From Candidatus Latescibacterota bacterium (GTDB lineage Bacteria > JAAXHH01): 64,000 bases of DNA. A model generated the notes under the pieces. It did not search any database. It had not been told where the DNA came from and was given only the letters and a program-made list of their open reading frames with translations. The stretch spans positions 1,385,330-1,449,329 of the forward strand of contig JAJEEG010000006.1 in assembly GCA_022821085.1 (NCBI GenBank), in the 5' to 3' direction. Of this stretch, positions 24,035 through 32,597 are shown in pieces; positions within the stretch are counted from its first letter, which is position 1; each line of letters starts with the position of its first letter. The position numbers and the translations under genes were made by a program.

Positions 24035-25240
24035 ATGCGACCGAGTACTTTCGCCGACCTGAGCATCCTGATGGCGCTCTGGTTCATGATGTTCGCCGCA
24101 AGCAGCCAGACGATCATCATGACGCCGATACTGCCCATCGTGGAGGAGCAGTTCGACGTGCCCCGGGAATACCTGGGCGCCCTGGTCTCGGCCTACGCGG
24201 TCATGCTCGGCCTGTGCGCGCTGGTCACCGGTCCGCTGTCGGACGCGATGGGCAGAAGGCGTATCCTAATGATCGGCACCGGGGCCATGTGCGTGACCCT
24301 TTTCATGCACAGTTTCGTTACGGACTTTACTTCACTTTTACTTGTCCGGTCAGTGTCCGGCATGGCCGCCGGCGTCCTCAGCGGCGTCGCGCCGGCCTAT
24401 ATCGGGGATCATTTTCCACCGGAGCGGCGGGGCTGGGCCAACGGTGTGGTCATGACCGCCGTCGCCGTGGGACAGATCGTGGGCATCCCGGGCGGAACGA
24501 TCCTGGCCGATCGATTCGGTTTTGCCGCACCGTTCGTTTGCTTCGCGGCGCCCATGGTACTCTCCTTCGTCCTGGTCTGCACCCTGGCCAAGCAGCCGGC
24601 CGTGGCCCGTGCGCGCCTGTCTTCGATCGGATCGGTCGTCAGACGGTACGCGTCCATGTTCACGACACCGGCGACCGCCGCGGCCGTCGGTGCCTACAGC
24701 GTGATGTTCTCGGGGATCGCGTTCTACGTGATCTACCTGGTCGTGTGGATCAAGGAGACTTTCGGGGTGACGGCCGACGACGTGGCTTCCCTGTTCGTGG
24801 TCGCGGGCATCGCCAGCGTCATCGTGGGACCCTGGGCCGGACGCCTGTCGGACCGGATCGGCCGGAAGGTCCTGGTCGTGGGCGGCTGTCTGGGACTCTT
24901 CGTCCTCATGACCCTGACGACGGCCATCATGACCGATTTCTGGATCGCCTACCCGCTCTTTTTCGCCATCATGGTGCTGGTGTCGGCCCGCATGGGACCC
25001 TTCCAGGCGCTGCTTTCCGAAATCGTGCCGGCGGAACGGCGCGGTTCGCTGATGAGCCTGAGTATCGCCACCGGCCAGCTGGCCATGGGACTCTGCAGTG
25101 CGGCCGCGGGCGTCGTCTATACCGAGGTCGGATACGTATTCAGTTCGGTAATCGGAGGCATGGGCATGCTCGCCATGGGGTTCATCATATGGAGGTTCAT
25201 CCCCGAAACTCGGCATGCAGTCCGTCCACGAACCCGGTGA
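24035..25240 (+). CDS. MFS transporter
   Basis: 401 residues, 12 predicted membrane helices. Motif A is clear in both halves: GPLSDAMGRRRILMIG (~residue 66) and GRLSDRIGRKVLVVGG (~280). TPILPIVEEQF at the start is typical of drug/sugar efflux members (DHA-like). Its last 44 nt overlap the convergent alpha/beta hydrolase gene. Substrate unknown. Confidence 0.92.
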   Translation: MRPSTFADLSILMALWFMMFAASSQTIIMTPILPIVEEQFDVPREYLGALVSAYAVMLGLCALVTGPLSDAMGRRRILMIGTGAMCVTLFMHSFVTDFTSLLLVRSVSGMAAGVLSGVAPAYIGDHFPPERRGWANGVVMTAVAVGQIVGIPGGTILADRFGFAAPFVCFAAPMVLSFVLVCTLAKQPAVARARLSSIGSVVRRYASMFTTPATAAAVGAYSVMFSGIAFYVIYLVVWIKETFGVTADDVASLFVVAGIASVIVGPWAGRLSDRIGRKVLVVGGCLGLFVLMTLTTAIMTDFWIAYPLFFAIMVLVSARMGPFQALLSEIVPAERRGSLMSLSIATGQLAMGLCSAAAGVVYTEVGYVFSSVIGGMGMLAMGFIIWRFIPETRHAVRPRTR

Positions 25241-26030
25241 CGACGGCGTTGAACCGGTCGGGCTCCTCGTAGAACAGCGCGTGGCCGCTGCCCTCGAAGA
25301 CTTCCATGCGCGCGCCTGGGATGTGTTCGTACATGTACCTGCAGCCCGGGAAGGCGCCGCTGCGGCCGCCTGTCGTGATCAGGACCGGCAGGTCGATGGA
25401 AGGCAGCATGGGACGCCAGTCCTGTGCCCGATAATCCGGACCGAGCGTGACGCCCTGGGCGGGCGTATTTTCCCTGCTTTCCTCGAGGAGTCTGTCCAGT
25501 TCGTCGTCAGGGACGTCCAGGGAGATGAACATTTTCCTGAGTTCCCTGCGTCTGCGTTCTACCTCGTCCTCAGGCGGTGGTTCGGTCTCGTCCTCCGGCG
25601 GTGGTTCGGCCTCTGTTTCGGGCGGATCAGGGGGGTCGTGTACTTCGATGCTGGGCACTTCGTCCACCAGCACGACCCCTTTGAGCCGGTATCCCCGGAA
25701 GAGTTCGATGTAGGAAAGGACGGTGCGGGCGCCGATGGACCAGCCGACCAGCGTGACTTCATCGAGATCCAGCGTTTCGATGATCTGGCGCACGTCCATG
25801 GCGTACCGGGCCGTGCGATGGCCCCACGGCGTCTTGTCGGATTGGCCGTTGCCGCGGGTATCGGCGGCGATGACCCGGAAGCGTTGGGACAGGACCGGAA
25901 TCTGTTTGCTCCACCAGCCCCTGCTCAGTCCGCCGCCATGGATCAGGACGACGGGCTTGCCCCGACCCTTGTCTTCGTAGTACAGCCGGACGCCGTCGTT
26001 GGCTTCGACAAAACCGGTGCGTTTCTCCAA
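25197..26030 (-). CDS. Alpha/beta hydrolase
   Basis: 277 residues: oxyanion-hole HGGG (VLIHGGGLSRGWW), nucleophile elbow GWSIGARTV, catalytic His in GSGHALFYEEP, acid probably in VLITTGGRSGAFPG region. The fold matches proline iminopeptidase/haloalkane dehalogenase-like enzymes. A cap-region insert, PETEAEPPPEDETEPPPEDEVE, comes from a 24-bp duplication (25563-25610) and is likely a disordered acidic loop. Start TTG; only weak ribosome-binding signals. Overlaps the MFS gene tail. Confidence 0.88.
   Translation of the reverse strand: MEKRTGFVEANDGVRLYYEDKGRGKPVVLIHGGGLSRGWWSKQIPVLSQRFRVIAADTRGNGQSDKTPWGHRTARYAMDVRQIIETLDLDEVTLVGWSIGARTVLSYIELFRGYRLKGVVLVDEVPSIEVHDPPDPPETEAEPPPEDETEPPPEDEVERRRRELRKMFISLDVPDDELDRLLEESRENTPAQGVTLGPDYRAQDWRPMLPSIDLPVLITTGGRSGAFPGCRYMYEHIPGARMEVFEGSGHALFYEEPDRFNAVVTGFVDGLHAEFRG
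25563..25610. repeat. 24-bp tandem duplication in hydrolase gene
   Basis: Two near-identical 24-bp copies encoding EPPPEDET and EPPPEDEV in the cap-domain loop. Confidence 0.85.
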
Positions 26031-26055
26031 TGCCTGGGATCCCCTGCGCGCCCCT

Positions 26056-26115
26056 GTCTGCGCGCCCTCAGTCTCCGCGCCCTCAGTCTGCGCGCCCTCA
26101 GTCTCCGCGCCCTCA
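26056..26115. repeat. 15-bp tandem array at exporter operon 3' end
   Basis: Four units alternating gtctgcgcgccctca and gtctccgcgccctca, making two 30-bp copies. The stop codon of the adaptor gene (26113-26115 on the minus strand) is the last 3 bases of the final unit. Confidence 0.95.
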
Positions 26116-27294
26116 GTTCACCCTGGGCGCGACGCCGAGTCCGTCCGCGATGCGGGGGTTGGGGTGCAGGATGACGGAATCGCCGGACACAAGGCCTTCG
26201 AGGATCTCGGCCTCAATACCGTTTTGTTGCCCGACGGTCACCCGATGGGTCCGGGCCACCCCGTCTTCTATCACGAATACGCCCCAGTCTTCACCGACCC
26301 TGAAGAGGGCGCTGGACGGGATCTTGAGCGCGTCCGCTTTCTCCCAGACGACGATCCTTCCCGTGACGCGGTAACCATCGCCCAGTTCCGGCGGCGTTTC
26401 GTCCAGGTCCACGATGACGTTGACCCGCTGTTCGTCCACACCCAGCGCGGACACGCGCGTGAACGCGGCCGGCTCGACGCGGCTCACCTTGCCGGACAGC
26501 GGATCTGGGCCACCCCAATCCTCGATCCATACGGCCTGGCCAACTTCCACCCGGACGGCATCGGTGGACAACACGTCGATCATTACTTCCATGTCACTGG
26601 GATCGCCCACTTCAAGCAGGGGCGTACCCGCAGCGACCACCCGTTCGCTTTCTTCGAAGAGGCGCAGCACCCGGCCGCCCACCGGCGCCGCGACGGATAG
26701 CACTGCCCTGGCATCGCCGCGCTCCTCCTGCAGGGCCAGGAGCGCCGCCTGGGCGACCTCGTGTTCGGAGACGGCCGCCCGGTGGCGGAAGAGGGAAGAT
26801 TCCAGGGAACGTTCGGCGACGGTTGCCGCGTGTACGGCGCGCTCAAGGCGCTCCCTCGAGATGCTGCCGCTTGCGGCGAGTTTTTCGGCCCGCTCGCGTC
26901 CGCGGACCGCTTCTTCCTGCTCGACCCGCGCGCGGGCGACGTTTGCCTCGGCCTCACGGACCAGGGCCTCCGCCGTTTCGATACGGGCCCGGGCCTCCGC
27001 GGACTCGCGGGACCCCAGGGGCGAGGGCGTGATGCGCGCCAGCACATCCCCTCTGTCGACCCGGTCGCCTTCATTCCACTGCGGCCTCGCGAGCCGCCCG
27101 GACGCCGGCGCCGTGATCAGGTAGCGCTGCTTGACCCGGGTTCGGCCTTCTTCGCTGATCGTCACGCGCATGGGTCCCACTGCCGCGGTCCCCGTATCGA
27201 CGAGCATGGGCGTAGGCATGAATGCGCGGACTAAGAGGACCAGGATGACCGCGAGGATGACAAAGAGCACAACGTGTTTTCGACGTAGTTTCAT
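26113..27294 (-). CDS. Periplasmic adaptor (HlyD/MacA-like) of an ABC exporter
   Basis: 393 residues: N-terminal membrane anchor (HVVLFVILAVILVLLV, ~7-24), barrel-sandwich halves around GRLARPQWNEGDRVDRGDVLARI and GGRVLRLFEESERVVAAGTPLLEVGD, an alpha-hairpin (~95-165) and beta-barrel domain. Membrane-fusion proteins link an inner-membrane permease to outer-membrane export. Its stop is in a tandem repeat. It follows the permease gene by 13 nt, forming a tripartite exporter operon with it and the ATPase. Cargo unknown; no TolC gene in the window. Confidence 0.9.
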   Translation of the reverse strand: MKLRRKHVVLFVILAVILVLLVRAFMPTPMLVDTGTAAVGPMRVTISEEGRTRVKQRYLITAPASGRLARPQWNEGDRVDRGDVLARITPSPLGSRESAEARARIETAEALVREAEANVARARVEQEEAVRGRERAEKLAASGSISRERLERAVHAATVAERSLESSLFRHRAAVSEHEVAQAALLALQEERGDARAVLSVAAPVGGRVLRLFEESERVVAAGTPLLEVGDPSDMEVMIDVLSTDAVRVEVGQAVWIEDWGGPDPLSGKVSRVEPAAFTRVSALGVDEQRVNVIVDLDETPPELGDGYRVTGRIVVWEKADALKIPSSALFRVGEDWGVFVIEDGVARTHRVTVGQQNGIEAEILEGLVSGDSVILHPNPRIADGLGVAPRVN

Positions 27295-27307
27295 TTCGGC
27301 CTCTCGA

Positions 27308-29674
27308 TTATTCCTGAACTTTCAACACGCCGATCATATCGAGGTGGCGCAGTTGCCTGTGGACCACGTACGCGGACACCACGGCCGCCGCTGAAACGAC
27401 CAGGAAGGCGAACGCGTAGGTCTTTCCGGTAATGACCAGGGGCATCCTATAGAGTTCCTGGGCGGTAGCGTTCACCGCAAGATAACATAATCCCCATCCG
27501 ATTAGAAACCCAATCGGTATCGCCATGAGGGTTACGATGGCCTGCTCGCCCAGGAGGACCACCGAAATCTCCCTTTCCGTGAAACCGAGCACGCGCAGGC
27601 TTGCCATTTCGCGGTTTCGTTCTTCCAGGGCGATGCGGGCGCCGTTGTATACCATGCCGCAGGCGATAATGCACGCGAATACCGTCAGCGTGAACGTGGT
27701 GGCACTCGTACTTTCGGCAATGGAGTCTTCAAATCCCTTGATCACCGCCTCGCGGACGGCGACGCCCGCCACGGCAGGCGTTTCTTTGAGTGTGCGGTAC
27801 AACGCGTCCGCCCTGAGCGGATCAACGGAGAGATACGCGCCGGAGATCGTACTGCCCTCGCCCAGGAAACGGTTCAGCGCGCGATTGTCCATGTAGGCGG
27901 ATATGCCGATCAATTCATCGACGAGCAGGGATACCGGCAGGCGGCCCTGCATCCTCGATCCTTCCAGGACTTCGACGTCGACCAGGTCGCCCTCCCGGAC
28001 CGCCAGGAGGTCGGCCAGCGTCCGGGTCAACACGACGCCTTCCGGCGGCAGGGTCAGCGCCTGCCCGTCGCGGTCGATCAGCTGTCTCAATTCACCGGCC
28101 GGATCGAGCCCGTTGATGGCAGTCTGCTTCGCAATATGACCGGCGCGAAGCCTGACGGGTACGGCGCGGTAGGGTTCGGAGCGTACGACCCCGGGCAGAT
28201 GGGACAGTTCGAACCGGGCCCTGGCTGGACGCGGCCCGGCGAAGACGACTGCGGCGTCGTCGCGCTGTACGGTGCGGAACTGATAGTCGATCAGGTATTC
28301 GATCGAATCGAAGGTAAACCGGCCCATGACCAGGATCGCCACCGCCATGGCGATGCCGAAAGCGGAAAGCAGCGTCTTGACCGGCTTCCGTTCCATGTTG
28401 CGGAAGATCATTCGCCAGACGGGGGTGAGCATTTGGTGCACGCCCAGGCGTTCCATCGCCAGCGGCCTGAAGTGGGCGGGAGAATCCGGCCGCATCGCTT
28501 CGGCGGGCGGCAGGGACATGGCCGACCGCAGCGCGTGCAGCGTGCCGAGGAACGCGGCGGACACGCTGATTACCGCGGCGAGGGCGATGACTTCGTAATT
28601 CAACTCGTAGACCAGGTCGGGGAACCGGTAGTAGTCCTGGTACAATGCGGTGAGCGGCCTGCCGAGCAGGAAGCCGCCCACAATGCCGAGGAGGGTGCCG
28701 CCCGTTATGGCCAGAAAGGCGAATTTCAGATAGTGCCACCCGATCGTGAGGTAGTTGTACCCGAAAGCCTTCATGATGGCGATCTGGTCCCGCTGAGCCC
28801 GTACCATGCGGGAAAACACGATGTGCAGCAGGAGCGCCGCGATTCCGAGAAAAACGGCCGGCGTGAAGTTGCTGGATACGCTCAGGCCGATGATTTCATC
28901 CATCAGGAACCGATGGGAGATCTGGCTGCCCCTTCCGTAGGCGCCCGTACTGCCATAGGGCTCGAGGACGAGATCCATCCGGTCGATCACGTCCAGCTCG
29001 CGTGCATCCGACGACAGGGCGACGGACAGATCGTTGAACCCGCCCTCCATGTCGAATGCCGCGCCCAGGGCGTCCCGGGCCATCCAGATCACGCCGAAGC
29101 GGAGGTTGTCCGGGAAGATGGATCCGGTGCCCTGGACCTCGTAGACGTATTCGGGAGACAGGCCTATGCCGACGACGCGAAGCGCTTTCTGCCGGCCGTT
29201 TATGACCGCGCCGATCCGGTCGTCGGGCGCCAGCCCATTGGCTTTCGCGAAGGCTTCGCTGATGATGACCTCCTCCGGCCTGCCGACCGCTGGATAGCGG
29301 CCCTCCTGGATCGCCACGTCGTTGAGCACCGGCCTGCGTCGTTCGGGCATGGAGACCAGCCGGCCTGTAGCGGGTTCATCCAGGCCGGGCACGTCCAGGT
29401 TCACATCCATCACGATCCGGGTGCGCACGCTGGAAACGCCGGGGATCCGGGCGATTTCCTCCGCGGCGGACGCCGGCGCCCGTTTGACGCCGGCGAACAC
29501 ATCGGCGAACCGGTAAGTCGCGTAGTAGGATTCCTGGGACTTGAGCAGGGAGATATAGGTGTGGCGCGAGGAGACGTAGAGCATGATACCGCAGGCCATC
29601 ACCAGGGTGATGGCGATGACCTGGCCGCGCATGCGGGCCAGTTCGCGGAACACCTTGCGGTTCAGGATGGTCAT
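27308..29674 (-). CDS. ABC transporter permease (FtsX/MacB-type)
   Basis: 788 residues, with two FtsX domains: one around 268-390 (AVFLGIAALLLHIVFSRMVRAQRDQIAIMKAFGYNYL) and one near the C-terminus (~660-780, LEERNREMASLRVLGFTEREISVVLLGEQAIVTLMAIPIGFLIGWGL). An N-terminal membrane helix and a large extracytoplasmic MacB-PCD-like region precede the first. It belongs to the duplicated, single-chain permease type rather than MacB. ATPase gene lies upstream (26 nt) and adaptor downstream. Confidence 0.92.
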   Translation of the reverse strand: MTILNRKVFRELARMRGQVIAITLVMACGIMLYVSSRHTYISLLKSQESYYATYRFADVFAGVKRAPASAAEEIARIPGVSSVRTRIVMDVNLDVPGLDEPATGRLVSMPERRRPVLNDVAIQEGRYPAVGRPEEVIISEAFAKANGLAPDDRIGAVINGRQKALRVVGIGLSPEYVYEVQGTGSIFPDNLRFGVIWMARDALGAAFDMEGGFNDLSVALSSDARELDVIDRMDLVLEPYGSTGAYGRGSQISHRFLMDEIIGLSVSSNFTPAVFLGIAALLLHIVFSRMVRAQRDQIAIMKAFGYNYLTIGWHYLKFAFLAITGGTLLGIVGGFLLGRPLTALYQDYYRFPDLVYELNYEVIALAAVISVSAAFLGTLHALRSAMSLPPAEAMRPDSPAHFRPLAMERLGVHQMLTPVWRMIFRNMERKPVKTLLSAFGIAMAVAILVMGRFTFDSIEYLIDYQFRTVQRDDAAVVFAGPRPARARFELSHLPGVVRSEPYRAVPVRLRAGHIAKQTAINGLDPAGELRQLIDRDGQALTLPPEGVVLTRTLADLLAVREGDLVDVEVLEGSRMQGRLPVSLLVDELIGISAYMDNRALNRFLGEGSTISGAYLSVDPLRADALYRTLKETPAVAGVAVREAVIKGFEDSIAESTSATTFTLTVFACIIACGMVYNGARIALEERNREMASLRVLGFTEREISVVLLGEQAIVTLMAIPIGFLIGWGLCYLAVNATAQELYRMPLVITGKTYAFAFLVVSAAAVVSAYVVHRQLRHLDMIGVLKVQE

Positions 29675-29700
29675 GGCAGTTACGCTCCGCGGAATGCAGG

Positions 29701-30420
29701 CTACCAGCTCAATTCGTCCGGCCGTTTCTTCGCCTTATTGGCGTATTCCTCGACGATCTCGCCGCTGCGCAGGCGGATGACCCGGTCGGCCATGTCGGCG
29801 ATCGCCGCGTTGTGGGTGATGACCGCGGTCGTGGTGCCCAGCGTGCTGTTGACCTTCTCGATGACTTCCAGCACCCGCTTGCCCGTCGTATAGTCCAGTG
29901 CGCCGGTAGGCTCATCGCAAAGGAGCACTTCCGGGCGTTTGGCAATGGCCCGGGCGATAGCCACGCGTTGCTGCTCACCACCCGACATCTGGGCCGGAAA
30001 GTGGTGCATCCGCGGCTGGAGGCCCACGAGGCTCAAGGCATCTTCCGCCGGCATCGGGTCCTCGGCGATCTCGGTAACCAGCTCAACGTTTTCCAGCGCG
30101 GTGAGGCTCGGGATCAGGTTGTAGAACTGGAAGACGAATCCCACTGACCTTCTACGGAAACCGGTCCTTTCGGATTCGTCCGCCCCGGTCATTTCCCGTT
30201 CCCGATAGAAGACCTGGCCGCCCGACGGCACATCGAGACCGCCCAGGATATTGAGCAGCGTCGACTTTCCGCTGCCCGAAGCGCCTAGGAAGACGGCCAG
30301 CTCACCCGCGTACAGATCCAGGTCGACCCCACGGAGGGCGGAGACGTCCACCTCGCCCATGCGGTAGACCTTGGAAATGCTTCGCGCGCGGAAAACCGGT
30401 TCGGTCTGTACAGTGCTCAT
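29701..30420 (-). CDS. ABC transporter ATP-binding protein (LolD/MacB-like)
   Basis: 239 residues with Walker [11 protein letters not shown]-loop [17 protein letters not shown], signature [14 protein letters not shown], Walker [12 protein letters not shown] and H-loop ITHN. It powers the permease coded 26 nt downstream. First gene of the exporter operon, ending in a Lys-rich tail. Confidence 0.95.
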   Translation of the reverse strand: MSTVQTEPVFRARSISKVYRMGEVDVSALRGVDLDLYAGELAVFLGASGSGKSTLLNILGGLDVPSGGQVFYREREMTGADESERTGFRRRSVGFVFQFYNLIPSLTALENVELVTEIAEDPMPAEDALSLVGLQPRMHHFPAQMSGGEQQRVAIARAIAKRPEVLLCDEPTGALDYTTGKRVLEVIEKVNSTLGTTTAVITHNAAIADMADRVIRLRSGEIVEEYANKAKKRPDELSW

Positions 30421-30468
30421 CCAGCGATCTTCCTGTGTGTTTATCGTGGCGTACCTATCCTGCCGGCC

Positions 30469-32217
30469 CTACCGGTCCCACGGAAACCGGGCCGTCGGCT
30501 GGTTGACGTAGCGTTGCAGGCCCAGTGTCAGGCGCGCGCCGCATCCGGGCGCAAGGCGTACGGTGAAATCAATGTCGTCGACGGCAATCCTTCGGCCGTC
30601 GTGCTCGACCGTGCTTACCCGGTGCTCACCGTAGGCGCCGCCCTGGACGGTCACGGTACGCGCGTCGACCGGGTTGACGTTCACCAGGTGCACGTCAAGG
30701 CCATCGGCATCGATCCGGTCGATCAGGGTGGCCACGTCCTCCGGGACGCCGGGTCGGCCACGATCGGGATCGAAGTACCAGAGCCGGCAGTGCAGCGGAC
30801 GGGCATAGGCCGGCCTCGGTCCGCCGGTCATGAGGTTCACGAGGGTCTCGATCCGTGCCGGGTTGAAGGGATTGGGATTGTCCGACAGGCGCGTATCCGG
30901 CGTCGACGTGTCGTTGCGGATCTTCTCCACCTGGCCGCGCAGATCCTCGAAGTTTCTCCGCAACGCATCGATGGGAAAGCCGGGATTCGATCCGTCCAAG
31001 AACCCGAGCCAGGGTTGCTCGCCGGTAAGCGCACGGTCGTCCGGATTCATGGACCAGTCGTACACCTCGACCGCGCCCCGGTCATAGGGTTCAGGCGCGT
31101 AGTCATACCAGCCGTCGTCTCCGTGCATGTGGGGATACATGGTGACGCCGTCCACGGTCTTCTTGTTGGCATTGACCGATTCGAGCACGGTGCGCCAAAC
31201 GTCCACGTACTTCCGGTCGCCGGTGAGCAGCAGGGCGTTTCCGAACCCGTCCACGGCATGGGCGACGGCGTTCAGGGTGAAGTTGTCCAGGCGGCCGTGG
31301 CGATGGGCGAAGACCTTGTGGTTCCAGCCGTAGACGCCGCCCCACCACCGGCCCTCGCAGGCACTGCCGATGACGCCGTCCAGTCCGACGTTAGAGGGGA
31401 TCACGCCTCCATTGGCATAGGTACGTTCCACCCACGCGTCCGCGTATTCGAGGATCCAGTCCCGGTACTTCGCTTCTCCGGTGAGCGCATAGGCGTTGAA
31501 GGCCAGGCCCGTGCTCGTCAGGTTCAGCGGATGGTCGCCGGCCACGTCGTTATAGGTCTCGAACCGCTCGCACATCTCCGCGTAGTCGCGCTGGCCGTGG
31601 AGCAGGTCGAACCGGCCATCCTCCAGCGGGTCGCCGGCCCAGTCCAGGGCCGTGGTCTTGCGCAGCATCGGCCCCCGGCTGCCGTTGAACATGCTCCGGA
31701 TCAGCCGAAGTTCCGGATCGTAATTCTTCGCCTGGGGATCCTCGTCCATGTAGAACCCCGCAAACCTTCTCGTACGGCGGATATGGTTCTCGTCGTCCGG
31801 ATCGCAGTTTCCCAGCAGGTTGAAGACCACCAGGCCCTCGGCGTGATGGGCCCAGTCGCTGTGCACCGGGAATTCCTTGTAGTACATGCCGTCCCGGGCA
31901 AAGGGCACGTCGACGGTTTTCGCCTCGGTGTACTGGCGGATATGCCCGTCCTGGGCCGTCTTGCACATGTCCAGAATACGGTCTCCCCCGCCGAGCAGGT
32001 AGACGACGGGCCAGTTCGCCAGGTTCTCGATGGCATCATCCGGGCCGTCGAGGGCGCCCCAGCGGGGCACGCATTCCAGGTAGCCCTTCTCGTCGAAGTA
32101 CTTGTCGTAGAACAGTCCGAGCGCCTGGGACATGGAGCGAATGAGCGCGCGTTCCAACAAGGCCCACTGCGGCGGCGCCATGGGGGTGTCGATGTCGATT
32201 TTGATGCGAGAAGACAT
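30469..32217 (-). CDS. Six-hairpin (alpha/alpha)6-type glycosidase-like protein
   Basis: About 582 residues. No signal peptide. Many Trp-rich helix-hairpin segments typical of (alpha/alpha)6 toroids of glycosidases: DGVIGSACEGRWWGGVYGWNHKV, PLNLTSTGLAFNAYALTGEAKYRDWILEYADAWVERTY, VDGFGNALLLTGDRKYVDVWRTVLESV. I cannot assign a GH family; a C-terminal beta-domain (~500-580) follows. AAGGG before ATG 32217 supports the MSSRIKIDID start. It stands alone. Likely a cytoplasmic sugar-processing enzyme; substrate unknown. Confidence 0.75.
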   Translation of the reverse strand: MSSRIKIDIDTPMAPPQWALLERALIRSMSQALGLFYDKYFDEKGYLECVPRWGALDGPDDAIENLANWPVVYLLGGGDRILDMCKTAQDGHIRQYTEAKTVDVPFARDGMYYKEFPVHSDWAHHAEGLVVFNLLGNCDPDDENHIRRTRRFAGFYMDEDPQAKNYDPELRLIRSMFNGSRGPMLRKTTALDWAGDPLEDGRFDLLHGQRDYAEMCERFETYNDVAGDHPLNLTSTGLAFNAYALTGEAKYRDWILEYADAWVERTYANGGVIPSNVGLDGVIGSACEGRWWGGVYGWNHKVFAHRHGRLDNFTLNAVAHAVDGFGNALLLTGDRKYVDVWRTVLESVNANKKTVDGVTMYPHMHGDDGWYDYAPEPYDRGAVEVYDWSMNPDDRALTGEQPWLGFLDGSNPGFPIDALRRNFEDLRGQVEKIRNDTSTPDTRLSDNPNPFNPARIETLVNLMTGGPRPAYARPLHCRLWYFDPDRGRPGVPEDVATLIDRIDADGLDVHLVNVNPVDARTVTVQGGAYGEHRVSTVEHDGRRIAVDDIDFTVRLAPGCGARLTLGLQRYVNQPTARFPWDR

Positions 32218-32327
32218 GAAGAACCCTTGCTTCACATAAGAATGAATACTATGGATTGGTGTTTTGTAGAAGTAGTGACAATAACCAGGCTACCCGGTAC
32301 ACTTCCGGACCTGGAGCCGGAACCAGA

Positions 32328-32348
32328 CCTGCCGATTCGATCGGCAGG
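32328..32348. other. Perfect inverted repeat (9-bp arms, 3-nt loop)
   Basis: cctgccgat tcg atcggcagg, followed by ctattttatt. On the plus strand it looks like a terminator, but no plus-strand gene ends before it. It could be an operator, a leader attenuator of the LamG gene or, less well, a terminator for stray transcription. Confidence 0.4.
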
Positions 32349-32547
32349 CTATTTTATTGAACCTACTGCATTTACGTTCCTGAGTTGATTTGTTGATCGA
32401 CAGGAAGATATGGGTTCAGACACCCATCGTCAAGCGGATCATGGGCCGCACAAAAGGGGCTTCCCCGGCATTTCACACATGGCGTTTTTCGGCGCGGTGC
32501 ATCCACGTCCGTGTATCCGTAGTGCGTCCTCATTGTCAGATTTCGCA

Positions 32548-32589
32548 GGCCGAGCCGGCCTGGAAGCGGGCCGAGCCGGCCTGGAAGGA
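32548..32589. repeat. 21-bp tandem duplication creating the LamG ribosome-binding site
   Basis: Two adjacent 21-bp copies of ggccgagccggcctggaag plus two bases. The second ends in ggaagga, which serves as the Shine-Dalgarno for the ATG at 32598. Confidence 0.85.
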
Positions 32590-32597
32590 AGTAACGG

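Larger units (their letters stand above)
32218..32597. other. 380-nt intergenic region with perfect hairpin
   Basis: Divergent gap between the six-hairpin protein (minus) and LamG gene (plus). It holds a perfect 9-bp inverted repeat at 32328-32348 and a 21-bp tandem duplication at 32548-32589 adjoining the LamG ribosome-binding site. No ORF is convincing. Confidence 0.6.

Noticed and set aside
26056-26115. Tandem arrays as CRISPR repeats
   Set aside because: Units are 8-27 bp and adjacent with no spacers, and no cas genes are present.
30514-32388. Plus-strand frame of 624 codons
   Set aside because: Antisense to the six-hairpin protein, whose sequence is Trp-rich and fold-like with an AAGGG ribosome-binding site; high G+C opens the opposite frame.
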